49,637 nt of DNA from Fructobacillus fructosus KCTC 3544. GTDB lineage: Bacteria > Bacillota > Bacilli > Lactobacillales > Lactobacillaceae. A program made the position numbers and the translations under genes. Location of the stretch: contig NZ_JQBH01000012.1 of the NCBI RefSeq assembly GCF_001438695.1, forward strand, positions 1 through 49,637. Reading direction: 5' to 3'. The notes beneath the pieces were generated by a model that searched no databases, was not told the DNA's origin, and saw only the letters and a program-made list of their open reading frames with translations. Of the stretch, positions 9,264 to 18,699 are shown in pieces; the stretch's first letter is position 1, and every line of letters begins with the position of its first letter.

Positions 9264-9303
9264 TTAGCGCCCTGACTAATCATAGCCAGAGTCAGTTATT
9301 AAC
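9264..9303 (-). promoter_or_regulatory. rpmE2 leader hairpins, possible autoregulatory element
   Basis: Between the promoter and the ribosome binding site the minus strand folds into CAGTT-AAT-AACTG and then CTGACT / AGTCAG around a 12-base loop, ending just before AAGGAG. Ribosomal-protein leaders for L31 are known in Firmicutes; I cannot confirm the family match by eye. Confidence 0.35.
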
Positions 9304-9309
9304 TGTATA

Positions 9310-9338
9310 AGTGTAGCATGCCTCGGTTATTTTGACAA
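9310..9338 (-). promoter_or_regulatory. rpmE2 promoter
   Basis: Minus-strand TTGTCA and TACACT are separated by exactly 17 bases, about 60-90 bases upstream of the L31 start codon. Confidence 0.7.
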
Positions 9339-9342
9339 GAAC

Positions 9343-10629
9343 TTATGGCATCAAATTAATCAAATCAACCCCTTCAATTTTGAGGTCAACACCAAGACCA
9401 CGGAGCTTTTCGGCAATCCGGTCATAGCCACGTAAAATATGCGAAGCGTTATCAATCACTGTCTGCCCATCGGCCATCACGGCCGCAATCACCAAAGCAG
9501 CCCCTGCTCGAATCTCGGCCGCTTCCACAGTCGTCCCAACGAGTCGTTCTGAATGGTTAACCTTAATTTCCCCAGGATTGAGAGAAGAGACATCAGCCCC
9601 CATCCGGCGCAATTCGGCAATGTGACGAATCCGCTTTGGATAAATCGTTTCAATGATGGTCGATTCACCTTCTGCCAAGAACAACAATGGTGTGATTGGC
9701 TGTTGCAAATCAGTTGCGAAACCAGGATATGGCATGGTTTTAATCGATACAGGCTTCAAATTACGAGAAGGACCAATGTAAATCGATTCATCACCAATTT
9801 GCATATCAACGCCCATCTCCATCAATTTTGATGTGTAAGATTCCAAGTGCTCAGGAATCACGTTTTGAATCGTGACCCCGTCCCCAAAGGCTGCAGCCAA
9901 AGACATATAAGTTCCAGCTTCAATTCGATCTGGAATAACCGAATGTGTATTCTGAGCCTTCAACGTATCGACCCCAGTAATCCGAATCGTATCCGTTCCT
10001 GCCCCACGAATATTAGCGCCCATGTTATTCAAGAAAGTCGCAATATCGATAATCTCAGGCTCCTTGGCCACGTTTTCGATAATTGTTTGTCCTTCAGCAC
10101 GTACGGCGGCCAAGATGATGTTAATTGTTGCCCCAACGGAAACCGTATCGAGGGCAATCCGGGCACCCTTCAAACCGTTTTCCGTTGCATCGATGTGAAT
10201 CACATCGTTTTCTTCTGTCACCTTGGCACCAAGGGCCTCAAAGCCCTTGATGTGCTGATCAATTGGACGGGAGCCCAAGTTATCACCACCAGGAAAAGTC
10301 ACCGTTGCTCGACCAAAGCGACCCAGCAAGGCCCCCATGAAGTAATACGAAGCACGCAAGGACTTAATCGCGGTTGCTGGTAAGGGAGCTTCTCGAATGG
10401 TGGTTGGATCAATCGACAAATCGCCATCATGAAAATTCGAATGAACGTTCATGGCCGCCAAAATGTATTGTAAGTTCTTAACGTCCAAAATCTGTGGTAC
10501 GTTGTCAAAGTTCACTGGCGTATCTGCCAAGATAGCGGCTGGAATCAGCGCTACCGTTGAGTTTTTGGCACCACCGATGGTCACTTGACCAGCGACTTTG
10601 TGGCCACCATTAATAATAATTTTTGCCAT
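9343..10629 (-). CDS. murA: UDP-N-acetylglucosamine 1-carboxyvinyltransferase with Asp at the fosfomycin site
   Basis: First committed step of peptidoglycan synthesis: transfer of enolpyruvate from PEP to UDP-GlcNAc. The family signature GGAKNS is at residues 19-24, and the two-fold inside-out barrel length (428) is normal. The catalytic loop reads FPGGDNLGSRPIDQH: Asp116 stands where most MurA enzymes have the PEP/fosfomycin-reactive Cys115. In other bacteria Cys-to-Asp keeps activity and gives fosfomycin resistance. It is a single gene between rpmE2 and pheT with its own start; upstream GTAGGATTCGCCCT holds a modest AGGA site. Confidence 0.94.
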   Translation of the reverse strand: MAKIIINGGHKVAGQVTIGGAKNSTVALIPAAILADTPVNFDNVPQILDVKNLQYILAAMNVHSNFHDGDLSIDPTTIREAPLPATAIKSLRASYYFMGALLGRFGRATVTFPGGDNLGSRPIDQHIKGFEALGAKVTEENDVIHIDATENGLKGARIALDTVSVGATINIILAAVRAEGQTIIENVAKEPEIIDIATFLNNMGANIRGAGTDTIRITGVDTLKAQNTHSVIPDRIEAGTYMSLAAAFGDGVTIQNVIPEHLESYTSKLMEMGVDMQIGDESIYIGPSRNLKPVSIKTMPYPGFATDLQQPITPLLFLAEGESTIIETIYPKRIRHIAELRRMGADVSSLNPGEIKVNHSERLVGTTVEAAEIRAGAALVIAAVMADGQTVIDNASHILRGYDRIAEKLRGLGVDLKIEGVDLINLMP

Positions 10630-10698
10630 AGGGCGAATCCTACTTAACTATCGTTTTACCCCAATTATACGGGCTTTTCTTTCTACTGACAATTGCAA

Positions 10699-13158
10699 TT
10701 AACGAATTTCAGCACCAAGCTGCTTAGCCAGGGCCTCCGTGACCTTAGCAAAGTCCATTGTTACCTTTTCTTCGACCAACGTGTCGTGCTGGTCCTGATA
10801 CGTTAATTGGTAAGCTAATGACTTTTTACCATCTGGTGTTCCCTGACCCTTATAGAGATCAAAGAAAGAAACGTCCTTCAAATACTGTCCAGCGCTCTCC
10901 CAAATAACGTCTAAGACCTCTTGGTTGGTAATCTGGTCATCCAGTAAGATGGCCAAATCTCGCGTGATTTGTGGGTAACGGGAAATTGGTTGGTAAGTAA
11001 CCTCACGCTTTGATAAGAGAATAATTTCTTCGAGATTTAATTCAAAGGCAAAGATAACCGGCAACTTTTGCTTCGCCACAAACTCAGGATGAACTTGTCC
11101 AAGATAACCAATGTAAATGTCACCGGCATAAACATCAGCCGTTTGTCCTGGGTGCATGTTGGCGTGTGCCTTCGACTGCTTAAAGGTTACCTGATCCACT
11201 CCGATGTTTTCAAGATAAGTTTCAACACGGCCCTTTAGCGCATAAAAATCAACTTCTTCTTCCTTTTCACCGGTTTCCCAAGTTGATTCAGCCAGTGAAC
11301 CGACCAAAACGGCGGCAATGTGCTCTTCTTCAACCGGCTGCTTGGCCGCATTGTCATTTAAGAAAATACGTCCTTGCTCATAGAGCGCAATGTTCTTGAC
11401 GGAGCGGGCCACGTTATAAGCCACATCGTCAATTAAGCCAGAAATCAAATTTTGACGGGCAACCGTTCGGTCAGAAGACATCGGGTAGTCCAATGCCAAG
11501 ACGGGATGCTTCCCCATCATGTTAAAGGCCGTGGCCTTTTCTGGTGTCATCAAGGCATAAGAGATGGCCTGGTCAAAGCCGAGTGATTCGAAAATTCGCC
11601 GTGATGCTCGGATCTTTTTCTGACGACGTGTTAAATCACCAGCCGTTGATTGCCCATCAATCAAAGCGGTTGGTAAATTATCATAGCCATACAAACGGCC
11701 GACTTCTTCAACAAGGTCAGCTGGAATCGTCAAATCTGTTCGGCGACCAGGTACCGTTACCTTTAACCGACCATCGTTGTTTGCAACGGTCAAGTTCAAC
11801 TTTTCGAGCAAATCAACAACCGTTTCATCTGACAAAGTCGTGCCTAGTACTTGATTAATGCGAGACACGGTTGTTTCAATGACCGTTTCCTCAATGTTAT
11901 CAAAGCCAGCCAGTGCCTGACCCTTGGCCAGCGTGGCATCGCTAGCCTTCGCCACCGCATTGGCTGCTGATTGCAAGGCAGGTTTTGTATTAGTCAAATC
12001 AATCCCACGTTCCAAACGGAAGGACGATTCGGAACGCAACCCATGACGACGAGCGGCTTGGCGAATGAAACTTGGGTTATACTGACCGGCCACTAATAGG
12101 ACGTTTTTCGTTGAATGACTCACCTTAAACATCGGATCCATCGCAATACCAGCCAATGCAATGACTTGTTCCCCAGCGACTAATACAATGTCTTTACCAG
12201 AACGAAGCGCCATGGCTTCTTCGCCATCCCCTTGTCCCAATACTTCACCTTCCTTAGCTAAGCGGACGGTAATGACTTTGTCAGCCAAGCGATCCAAATC
12301 AAAGGCGGCCAATGGCTGTCCGGTTGCCAAAAGCCAATAGTGCATGGCATCAACCACATTGTTTTCTGGCTTAATGCCAGAAGTCCACAGACGCGATTGG
12401 ATAGCAAGCGGGCTTTTATCAACCGAAACGCCATTCACAACTGACAAGGCAACGCCCGTTGCAAGACCTGTTTCCCCTATCTGAACGGTTGCTTGGTCAT
12501 CAGCCAAAAAGGCGGCTTCCTTAGCCCCTTTGTCCGCAACTTCTGCCACCTTTTGGCCTGTCATAGCAGCCACTTCATAAGCCATTCCACGCATCGAAAG
12601 CAAGTCAGCGCGGTTCGGCGTTAGGTCAGTATCAATCATTGGATCCTTCAGGCCAAGCACTGCCAAGGCATCATCCCCGGGATTCACGCCATCTTGTTCA
12701 GCGAAGACATGGATACCATTTTCGATTGGTTCGGGGCAAACGGCATCTGGCAAACCAATTTCTTGCAAGGCAGCAAGCATTCCGTAAGAAACTTCACCAC
12801 GAAGTTTCGCTTTCTTGATCTTCACCAGCTCTCCTGACTCGCGATCAATAATGTGGGCGCCAACCGTTGCTAAAATAACCAACTGACCCTCGGAAACGTT
12901 GGGCGCTCCCGTGACAACCTGAATCTTTTCCTGCCCATCAAATACCTGAGTGATTTTTAGGTGGTCAGAATCCGGGTGGTCCTTCAACTCGTCAACACGA
13001 ACAACGACCAAGCCGTCTTGCTGAGCGGCAACTTGACCGACTTCTTCAATTTCGACGGCCGTTAACTCAATTTGTTGAGCCAGGTCCAACACCGCCTGCT
13101 TGCTCAAATCCAATCCAGGCGTTAAGTATTCATTCAACCATTTTAAATTCGTCTTCAT
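10699..13158 (-). CDS. pheT: Phenylalanine--tRNA ligase beta subunit
   Basis: Beta subunit of the alpha2-beta2 synthetase. It has an N-terminal EMAP/tRNA-binding domain (about 40-150), the B3/4 editing domain that hydrolyses mischarged Tyr-tRNA(Phe) (about 210-390, with RHGLRSESSFRLERGID near 372), a B5 DNA-binding-like domain, a pseudo-catalytic core and the C-terminal ferredoxin-fold anticodon-binding domain (YPQITRDLAILL near 728). The length of 819 is typical. It follows pheS with a two-base gap, so the two are co-translated under the pheS T-box. Confidence 0.97.
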   Translation of the reverse strand: MKTNLKWLNEYLTPGLDLSKQAVLDLAQQIELTAVEIEEVGQVAAQQDGLVVVRVDELKDHPDSDHLKITQVFDGQEKIQVVTGAPNVSEGQLVILATVGAHIIDRESGELVKIKKAKLRGEVSYGMLAALQEIGLPDAVCPEPIENGIHVFAEQDGVNPGDDALAVLGLKDPMIDTDLTPNRADLLSMRGMAYEVAAMTGQKVAEVADKGAKEAAFLADDQATVQIGETGLATGVALSVVNGVSVDKSPLAIQSRLWTSGIKPENNVVDAMHYWLLATGQPLAAFDLDRLADKVITVRLAKEGEVLGQGDGEEAMALRSGKDIVLVAGEQVIALAGIAMDPMFKVSHSTKNVLLVAGQYNPSFIRQAARRHGLRSESSFRLERGIDLTNTKPALQSAANAVAKASDATLAKGQALAGFDNIEETVIETTVSRINQVLGTTLSDETVVDLLEKLNLTVANNDGRLKVTVPGRRTDLTIPADLVEEVGRLYGYDNLPTALIDGQSTAGDLTRRQKKIRASRRIFESLGFDQAISYALMTPEKATAFNMMGKHPVLALDYPMSSDRTVARQNLISGLIDDVAYNVARSVKNIALYEQGRIFLNDNAAKQPVEEEHIAAVLVGSLAESTWETGEKEEEVDFYALKGRVETYLENIGVDQVTFKQSKAHANMHPGQTADVYAGDIYIGYLGQVHPEFVAKQKLPVIFAFELNLEEIILLSKREVTYQPISRYPQITRDLAILLDDQITNQEVLDVIWESAGQYLKDVSFFDLYKGQGTPDGKKSLAYQLTYQDQHDTLVEEKVTMDFAKVTEALAKQLGAEIR

Positions 13159-13160
13159 GT

Positions 13161-14210
13161 TTAGTTTCCTCGCTCGTTAAACTGCTCTAAGAAACGCGTG
13201 TCGTTTAAGTAGAACTGACGGATATCTTCCACCCCGTACTTCAACATAGCAAAACGATCTGGCCCAAGACCAAAAGCAAATGCCGTATATTCTTCAGGGT
13301 CAATACCATCCATCTTCAACACGTTTGGGTGGGTCATTCCAGCCCCTAAGACTTCAATCCACTTAATGTCTTCTGGCTTAGTGTCTGCCGTCACTTCGTT
13401 CCATGAAACATCCACTTCAACGGATGGTTCCGTAAAGGGGAAGTAAGAAGGGCGCAGACGGATCTGGTGCTTTTCACCAAAGAGCTCTTGCATAATGGAA
13501 AGCAAAGTTCCCTTTAAATCGGCCATGGTGATGTTCTTACCAACAACCAGCCCTTCGACTTGGTGGAACTGGTGCGAGTGGGTCGCATCGTCGGTATCAC
13601 GACGGTAGACTTTCCCAGGGGCAATCATCTTCAGGGGTCCCTTTGAAAAGTCGTGCTTCTCCATCACACGCGATTGGACAGGAGAAGTCTGCGTACGCAG
13701 CAAAATTTCAGGCGTGATGTAAAAAGTATCCTGCATATCACGAGCAGGGTGATCCTTTGGCAGGTTTTCTCGTTCAAAGTTGTATTCATCCGTTTCAACT
13801 TCGGGTGAATCAACCGGGTCATCAATTATTTGATAACCGAGCCCCAAGAAGTGAGCTTCAATTTCATCCATAATTTGCTGAAGAACGTGTGGCGTTCCAA
13901 TCTTTGGTTTGGCACCTGGCAGCGTCACATCCAAAGTTTCAGCAGCTAGTTTTTCCTCGAGAGCAGCAGCGGCTTGCGCAGCCTTCTTCTCTTCAATTTT
14001 TTCTTGGATGGCGGTCCGGACTTGGTTTCCCACCTGCCCGACTTCCTTCTTTTCGTCAATCGACAAGTCCTTCATGGACTTTAAAACGCCCGTAATCTTT
14101 CCTTTTTTCCCTAGAAAAGTCACACGAACTGCTTCAACATCCACGTCAGGCTTAGCCAATTCAGTTGTTGCTTCCTTCAAGAAGCCCTGTAATTCTTCAA
14201 CTAATGTCAT
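13161..14210 (-). CDS. pheS: Phenylalanine--tRNA ligase alpha subunit
   Basis: Catalytic subunit: an N-terminal coiled-coil that binds tRNA (about 1-85) followed by the class II core. Motif 2 and 3 regions are readable ([19 protein letters not shown] near 166, [19 protein letters not shown] near 206, [16 protein letters not shown] near 316). I chose the ATG at 14210 because AGAGGG lies six bases upstream; an ATG two codons earlier abuts the GGG and is less likely, and a still longer frame begins only at TTG inside the T-box terminator. Product 349 residues. Confidence 0.95.
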   Translation of the reverse strand: MTLVEELQGFLKEATTELAKPDVDVEAVRVTFLGKKGKITGVLKSMKDLSIDEKKEVGQVGNQVRTAIQEKIEEKKAAQAAAALEEKLAAETLDVTLPGAKPKIGTPHVLQQIMDEIEAHFLGLGYQIIDDPVDSPEVETDEYNFERENLPKDHPARDMQDTFYITPEILLRTQTSPVQSRVMEKHDFSKGPLKMIAPGKVYRRDTDDATHSHQFHQVEGLVVGKNITMADLKGTLLSIMQELFGEKHQIRLRPSYFPFTEPSVEVDVSWNEVTADTKPEDIKWIEVLGAGMTHPNVLKMDGIDPEEYTAFAFGLGPDRFAMLKYGVEDIRQFYLNDTRFLEQFNERGN

Positions 14211-14230
14211 CTTCATCCCTCTTTTATTCA

Positions 14231-14452
14231 ACAAAAAAGTCCCCTGTCATCTATCGATGCCAAGGGACGTCACGAATGCCGCGGTACCACCCAAGTTCTA
14301 GCAAAAGCTAGCGCTTTTGACCGATATCGGCGGCCGCCGTTGACGATTAAATCAAGGTTAATTCGGACTGAAATTCGAAGATTCGACTAACGGGCTTTCA
14401 CTGTTCCCGCTCGCTTCGTAGTCAGCATTCCTTCTACTAGGTCCTGTATTTC
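14231..14452 (-). promoter_or_regulatory. Phe T-box riboswitch controlling pheST
   Basis: The minus strand holds the T-box sequence GGGTGGTACCGCGG (about 14281-14294), a stem I region from about 14447, and a terminator (GTCCCTTG / CAGGGGAC, loop of about 16, then TTTTTT) at 14233-14270 right before pheS. A TTC codon followed by A lies at the 3' base of stem I (ATTTCAGTCC), fitting a phenylalanine specifier. Uncharged tRNA-Phe is expected to stabilise the antiterminator and allow pheST expression. Confidence 0.92.
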
Positions 14453-14458
14453 TTCTTA

Positions 14459-14464
14459 AGTATA
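14459..14464 (-). promoter_or_regulatory. Extended -10 of the pheST T-box promoter
   Basis: Minus-strand TGCTATACT (an extended -10, TATACT hexamer) lies just upstream of the T-box start; no good -35 is seen. Confidence 0.5.
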
Positions 14465-14589
14465 GCAAATTATGGAAAGAGAAACTAGGGAAGGTAAGGA
14501 TTCAGTCCATCAGTTACTCATTCATGCTATTTTGTTTTTTCAAAACGCCATGATAAACTAAAATATCATCAATTATCGGAGTAGCCACT

Positions 14590-14763
14590 ATGAAACAAGC
14601 CTTATTTTCATCACTAATTGGAACGATTGTCTTCTTCCTCGTTATCCATCTTTGGTTCCACTCTGGGAGCCTCAGAGAGGACCTGACGTCATCCATCATC
14701 TTTTTCGTCATTTTCACAGGTGTTAACTGGGTACTAAAAAAACCGAAAAAATCTTCTAAATAA
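14590..14763 (+). CDS. Small two-span membrane protein, unknown function
   Basis: A 57-residue plus-strand gene. Two hydrophobic segments (about residues 5-22 and 35-50) are joined by a short charged loop (SGSLREDLTSS), and the tail is very basic (KKPKKSSK). GGAG lies nine bases before the ATG, and a strong hairpin terminator follows two bases after the stop. It sits between the pheST T-box and a convergent dehydrogenase gene. Size and layout resemble small DUF2929-like membrane proteins of lactobacilli, but I cannot confirm a family. Confidence 0.7.
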   Translation: MKQALFSSLIGTIVFFLVIHLWFHSGSLREDLTSSIIFFVIFTGVNWVLKKPKKSSK

Positions 14764-14764
14764 C

Positions 14765-14806
14765 AAAAAGGTCAAAACCACTTCAATCAATGGTTTTGAC
14801 CTTTTT
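14765..14806. terminator. Bidirectional terminator
   Basis: A 16-base inverted repeat (AAAAAGGTCAAAACCA / TGGTTTTGACCTTTTT) with a 10-base loop serves both the small membrane protein (plus) and the 2-hydroxyacid dehydrogenase (minus). Confidence 0.9.
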
Positions 14807-14841
14807 TATCTAAACTTTATTTATAAAAAGTTCTAATATTT

Positions 14842-15774
14842 TCAGTTCACTTGATCCTTGCTGCCCTTACCAGCCAACACATCAAGAATATTTTGAGCCG
14901 CCGTTTCGGCAATTTCCTGTTTGGCTTCGCGGGAACCACCCGCAATGTGTGGCAATACATAAGTGTTTTCCAATGAAAGCAACTCATTATCAGGTGAGAT
15001 TGGCTCTTTTTCAACAACATCGAGACCCGCAGCAGCAATTTCACCAGCCTTCAATGCAATAATCAAGGCTGCTTCATCAACAACTGGTCCTCTTCCCACA
15101 TTGACCAAAACAGCCGTTTGCTTCATCTTCTTAAAGGCCGTTTCACCAATCATCTTGGTTGTCTGAGGAGTTGCTGGTAACGTTGAAACAACAAAGTCCG
15201 ACTGTTCAAAAATTTCGTCCAATGATGCCATGCGGCCATTTGGTACATCCTTATCGTGACGAGCGTATGCCAAAACCTTCACGCCAAATCCGGTCAATAG
15301 TTCGGCAACGGTGCGTCCAATGTGCCCAAAGCCCAAGATACCAACAACCTTGCCTGACACCTGCATACCAGGGTGAGCGGCACCATAGGCCTTGGCCTTG
15401 GCATCTGTAATTCCACGCTTATCAGTATCAAAGAGGCGACCGGCCATCAACATCAAAGTGACGGCCGTTTCGGCAACTGCTATCGCATTGGCCCCAGGTG
15501 TGTTCGTTACGACAATTCCACGTTCCTTGGCTGCTTCCAAGTCCACGTTATCATAACCAACGCCATGACGTGCAATAACCTTCAAATTAGGATAACGATC
15601 CATAATTGCACCAGTGATTGGATACGTCATGAGAAGGAACCCAACGACATCAGGGTCTCCGGAAAAATCCTTGTCAGAAGCCTGTGGATTGGAAACCACC
15701 TGATACCCCGCTTCCCCAAGTTCCTTTACAGCATGATCGTTAACACCATCAAACACCAAAATTTTCTTTGTCAT
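14842..15774 (-). CDS. D-isomer-specific 2-hydroxyacid dehydrogenase (phosphoglycerate dehydrogenase-like)
   Basis: NAD(P)-dependent oxidoreductase that interconverts a 2-oxoacid and a D-2-hydroxyacid. Substrate-domain motif ARHGVGYDNVDL lies near residue 68, the Rossmann motif VGILGFGHIG near 144, the catalytic Arg in NVGRGPVVDE near 226, Glu in VEKEPISPDN near 254, and His in LPHIAGGS near 272. The 310-residue length has no ACT domain, so it is not a regulated SerA. Glyoxylate/hydroxypyruvate, hydroxyisocaproate or phosphoglycerate are possible substrates. AAGGAGTTCTC precedes ATG; single gene. Confidence 0.9.
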   Translation of the reverse strand: MTKKILVFDGVNDHAVKELGEAGYQVVSNPQASDKDFSGDPDVVGFLLMTYPITGAIMDRYPNLKVIARHGVGYDNVDLEAAKERGIVVTNTPGANAIAVAETAVTLMLMAGRLFDTDKRGITDAKAKAYGAAHPGMQVSGKVVGILGFGHIGRTVAELLTGFGVKVLAYARHDKDVPNGRMASLDEIFEQSDFVVSTLPATPQTTKMIGETAFKKMKQTAVLVNVGRGPVVDEAALIIALKAGEIAAAGLDVVEKEPISPDNELLSLENTYVLPHIAGGSREAKQEIAETAAQNILDVLAGKGSKDQVN

Positions 15775-15810
15775 GAGAACTCCTTTTACATAAGTTATAA
15801 CGCAACCTAT

Positions 15811-17598
15811 TTATTTTTTCAAAAGCGTTTCTAATTGTTGTAAACGTTCAGCAAACACAGCAAAAGCCGCATCTAAGTAATCACCCTTCTCCATGTTGAC
15901 ACCCGCTTTTCGCATCACGTCCAGCGGATTAGCTGAAGAACCGGCCTTCAAATATTCCTTATACGATTCAGCCTGGTTATTTTCTAACACTCCCTGTGCC
16001 AAAGAGGTTGCAGCAGCTTCACCCGTAGCGTATTGGTAGACATAGAAATTGTAATAGAAGTGCGGAATCCGTGTCCATTCATAGGCAATTTCAGGGTCAG
16101 CAGCAACATCCGGACCATAGAACTTTTGATTCAATGCACCATAGTAATCAGACATCGTGTCAGCAGTCAGTGGCTGACCAGCTGCATCCTGTTCGTGAAT
16201 CCATGCTTCGAATTCTGCGAACTGCGTCTGCCGGAAAACAGTGCCCTTAAAACCATCAAGGTATTGGTTCAAGACGTAGGCCTTCACCTTGTCATCATCC
16301 GTCTTCTTCAAGAGATAATCGGTCAGCAAGCTCTCGTTTGTCGTTGAGGCAATCTCTGCTAAGAAAATTGGATAATCACCATAGTAATAAGGCTGATCGT
16401 GGCGAGTCATATAAGAATGAACGGTGTGTCCCATCTCATGAACAAGCGTATAAACATTATCCAACGTATCCTGCCAGTTTAACAAAATATAAGGATTGGT
16501 ATCGTAAGCGCCACCTGAGTATGCCCCCGAACGCTTCCCCTTATTTTCAACAACATCAATCCAACGTTCAGCAAAGGCTTTGCGAACAACGGCCAAATAG
16601 TCTTCACCCAATGGAGCCAATGCGGCGAGAGCAATTTCTTGCGCTTTCTCGTATGTTACTGGAAAATCAACATCGTCAACAAGCGAAACGTACAAATCAT
16701 AATTATGAAGTTTCTTTTGTCCCAATACTTGCTTGCGCAAAGCAACATAACGATGCAAGAGATTCAAGTGATCGTTGACCTTGCTTGCTAATGTTTGATA
16801 CACAGTCACCGGAATCTGATTGGACGTCACAGCGGCCTCTTGTGCGGACTGATAATGACGAACCTTAGCTAAGAAATTATGCTTCTTAACGGTCGCAGAC
16901 AACGTTGAGGCAAAAGTGTTTTGCAAAGCCATGTAAGCATTGTAAAGTGCTTGGAACGCTTCCTTGCGCTGTGCCGGGTTCTTAGAGCGAAGCATGATGG
17001 CATAAAGGCCATTAGTCAACTCCTTGATTTCACCGTTTTCATCCATCACATCGCCAAAGTCAATATCGGCATTATCCAAAACAGAAAAAGTCTGTTCAGC
17101 AGATGACATCACGGTCGAAGCACCCGCTAACAAAGCTTCTTGATCTGCAGGAAGCGTATGCTCCTTTTCGCTTAACAAGACATCGAAGAAATGCTGGTAA
17201 GGCTTCAATTCGGGTTGCTGAAGATAAGCAGACAACTTCGTTTCATCCATCGCCAAGACTTCAGGCTGGAAGAAGGCGGTAGCGGAAGAAACCTGAGCAA
17301 GTAAATCTTGTACCTGCGCATTCATCCCAGCGTATTTTGAATTGGCCGTATCCTGATCAAACTTTTGATGTGCGTAAACAAAAAGCTTTTCAAAAGCTCG
17401 TTCAATTCTTAAATCTTCTTCCAAACCAGCTAACAATGATTCCGCTGAATCGGCAAGATGACCTTGATAATCGGCTAAATTTGGCAATTCAGCAATTAAC
17501 TGGTCAAAGGCTTTTTGGTAGGCATCGTCTGATTCGAAAACACTTGTTAAATCCCAAGTGAGTTCTTCAGGCAACTCTTCACGTGTGATTTGTCCCAT
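15811..17598 (-). CDS. pepF: Oligoendopeptidase F (M3 family)
   Basis: A cytoplasmic zinc metallopeptidase that cleaves oligopeptides of roughly 7-17 residues, part of peptide utilisation in lactic acid bacteria. The HExxH motif (VHEMGHTVHSY) is near residue 387, with the downstream glutamate in FLAEIASTTNESLL near 418. The start was placed at ATG 17598 (MGQITREELPEELTWDL), preceded by AAGGGG; a longer frame upstream lacks a site. Product 595 residues, normal for PepF. Followed downstream by the dehydrogenase gene. Confidence 0.95.
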   Translation of the reverse strand: MGQITREELPEELTWDLTSVFESDDAYQKAFDQLIAELPNLADYQGHLADSAESLLAGLEEDLRIERAFEKLFVYAHQKFDQDTANSKYAGMNAQVQDLLAQVSSATAFFQPEVLAMDETKLSAYLQQPELKPYQHFFDVLLSEKEHTLPADQEALLAGASTVMSSAEQTFSVLDNADIDFGDVMDENGEIKELTNGLYAIMLRSKNPAQRKEAFQALYNAYMALQNTFASTLSATVKKHNFLAKVRHYQSAQEAAVTSNQIPVTVYQTLASKVNDHLNLLHRYVALRKQVLGQKKLHNYDLYVSLVDDVDFPVTYEKAQEIALAALAPLGEDYLAVVRKAFAERWIDVVENKGKRSGAYSGGAYDTNPYILLNWQDTLDNVYTLVHEMGHTVHSYMTRHDQPYYYGDYPIFLAEIASTTNESLLTDYLLKKTDDDKVKAYVLNQYLDGFKGTVFRQTQFAEFEAWIHEQDAAGQPLTADTMSDYYGALNQKFYGPDVAADPEIAYEWTRIPHFYYNFYVYQYATGEAAATSLAQGVLENNQAESYKEYLKAGSSANPLDVMRKAGVNMEKGDYLDAAFAVFAERLQQLETLLKK

Positions 17599-17646
17599 GG
17601 TTGGCACCCCTTTTTTGGCTTTTCTCCAGTTTAACATAGAAAGAAC

Positions 17647-18696
17647 CTAATTATTAAAGATAAGCTTCCTTTTTATGAAGAATTTCTCACGATTAAAAGT
17701 CACGTATTTCGCCTCCTGCAGCTCCGCCATCAAACAATCAAAAACAGCCTTTTCATAACCAAATCCTGGATAAAAATACCGACTCAATCGCTGTTCTAAT
17801 AACTGACTACTGATGCCATCATTCCCAGCTTTTTCCAGCAATAACAAAACGGTTAGACGGTATTGCCAATTCGGAATGACCAACCCAAAGACATCACCTA
17901 GTAAACAAATGTCGGGTAATTGATCCACCCGTTGCCCTTTTTCGTACAAATAGTTCACGATGGCAGGATTGATTTGCTCACGAGCCAACTGCAGCGACAG
18001 CTTCGCTCGCTGTCTTGCCACGTCAAGAATTGGTGGTCTGGCCACAATCTGTTCTGTTAAAGGAACATCATCAAAGATTTTTGCCCAATTGGCCACTTCT
18101 CGTGCCGATAGTTCCAAGGGATCCTTTAACACTGTTTTACGCGCAAAGCGTTTTTTAAAATCCAGTCGACGGAAGAAATCTTCACGAACAAAATGCTCTT
18201 TTTCGGATAAATAAAACCAAATTCTACCTTTCAGCCAAAAACGGCAAACGGTCGCTGTGGATAAACGTTTTCGCCAGTAATTGGGTCCTAGTATCCACCA
18301 TACGCGCATGCCAATCCGTGCGTAGCCAGCATTGCGGCGTTCGAGGTCAGCTTTACCAATCGGTGAACATTGGTATTCAATCGCCACTTGGCTTCCTGGA
18401 CGACCGACTAACAAATCTGGTCGTTGATCAATCATTGATAAAACTGGTTCTATTTGAACGGGCATTTTCTTTGAAAAATAACGGAACAGTGCCAATTTAC
18501 CAGCTAGGTGATCAGCCGATTCACCTTCTGAAAAGCCGGAACAGCCTTGTTTTGAAACATGAGCAAAGTGGGCCACTTTCTCCTTCCCACGTTTTAAACG
18601 CACCGGACCACGACAACCAGGACAAAGATAAATTTCGTTTGTTTTTGCTTCTTCAGCTATACAATAGTCATTTTGAATCGTACTTGCAATTAGCAT
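17647..18696 (-). CDS. coiA: Competence protein CoiA-like nuclease
   Basis: A 349-residue CoiA-family protein. An N-terminal zinc ribbon has CPGC near residue 27, then VAHFAHVS, then SADHLAGK near 61, followed by the PD-(D/E)xK-like nuclease core (MIDQRPDLLVG, VAIEYQCSP near 103-110). In streptococci CoiA is needed for recombination of incoming DNA. The start at 18696 (MLIASTIQN) has GAGGTG seven bases upstream; that site lies inside the 3' arm of the terminator of the upstream ABC operon. No other com gene is in the window, so the gene may be constitutive or expressed by read-through. Confidence 0.88.
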   Translation of the reverse strand: MLIASTIQNDYCIAEEAKTNEIYLCPGCRGPVRLKRGKEKVAHFAHVSKQGCSGFSEGESADHLAGKLALFRYFSKKMPVQIEPVLSMIDQRPDLLVGRPGSQVAIEYQCSPIGKADLERRNAGYARIGMRVWWILGPNYWRKRLSTATVCRFWLKGRIWFYLSEKEHFVREDFFRRLDFKKRFARKTVLKDPLELSAREVANWAKIFDDVPLTEQIVARPPILDVARQRAKLSLQLAREQINPAIVNYLYEKGQRVDQLPDICLLGDVFGLVIPNWQYRLTVLLLLEKAGNDGISSQLLEQRLSRYFYPGFGYEKAVFDCLMAELQEAKYVTFNREKFFIKRKLIFNN

Positions 18697-18699
18697 AAT

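Noticed and set aside
14514-14717. 67-codon minus-strand frame opposite the small membrane protein
   Set aside because: No ribosome binding site, unnatural composition, and it lies opposite a better supported gene with its own terminator.
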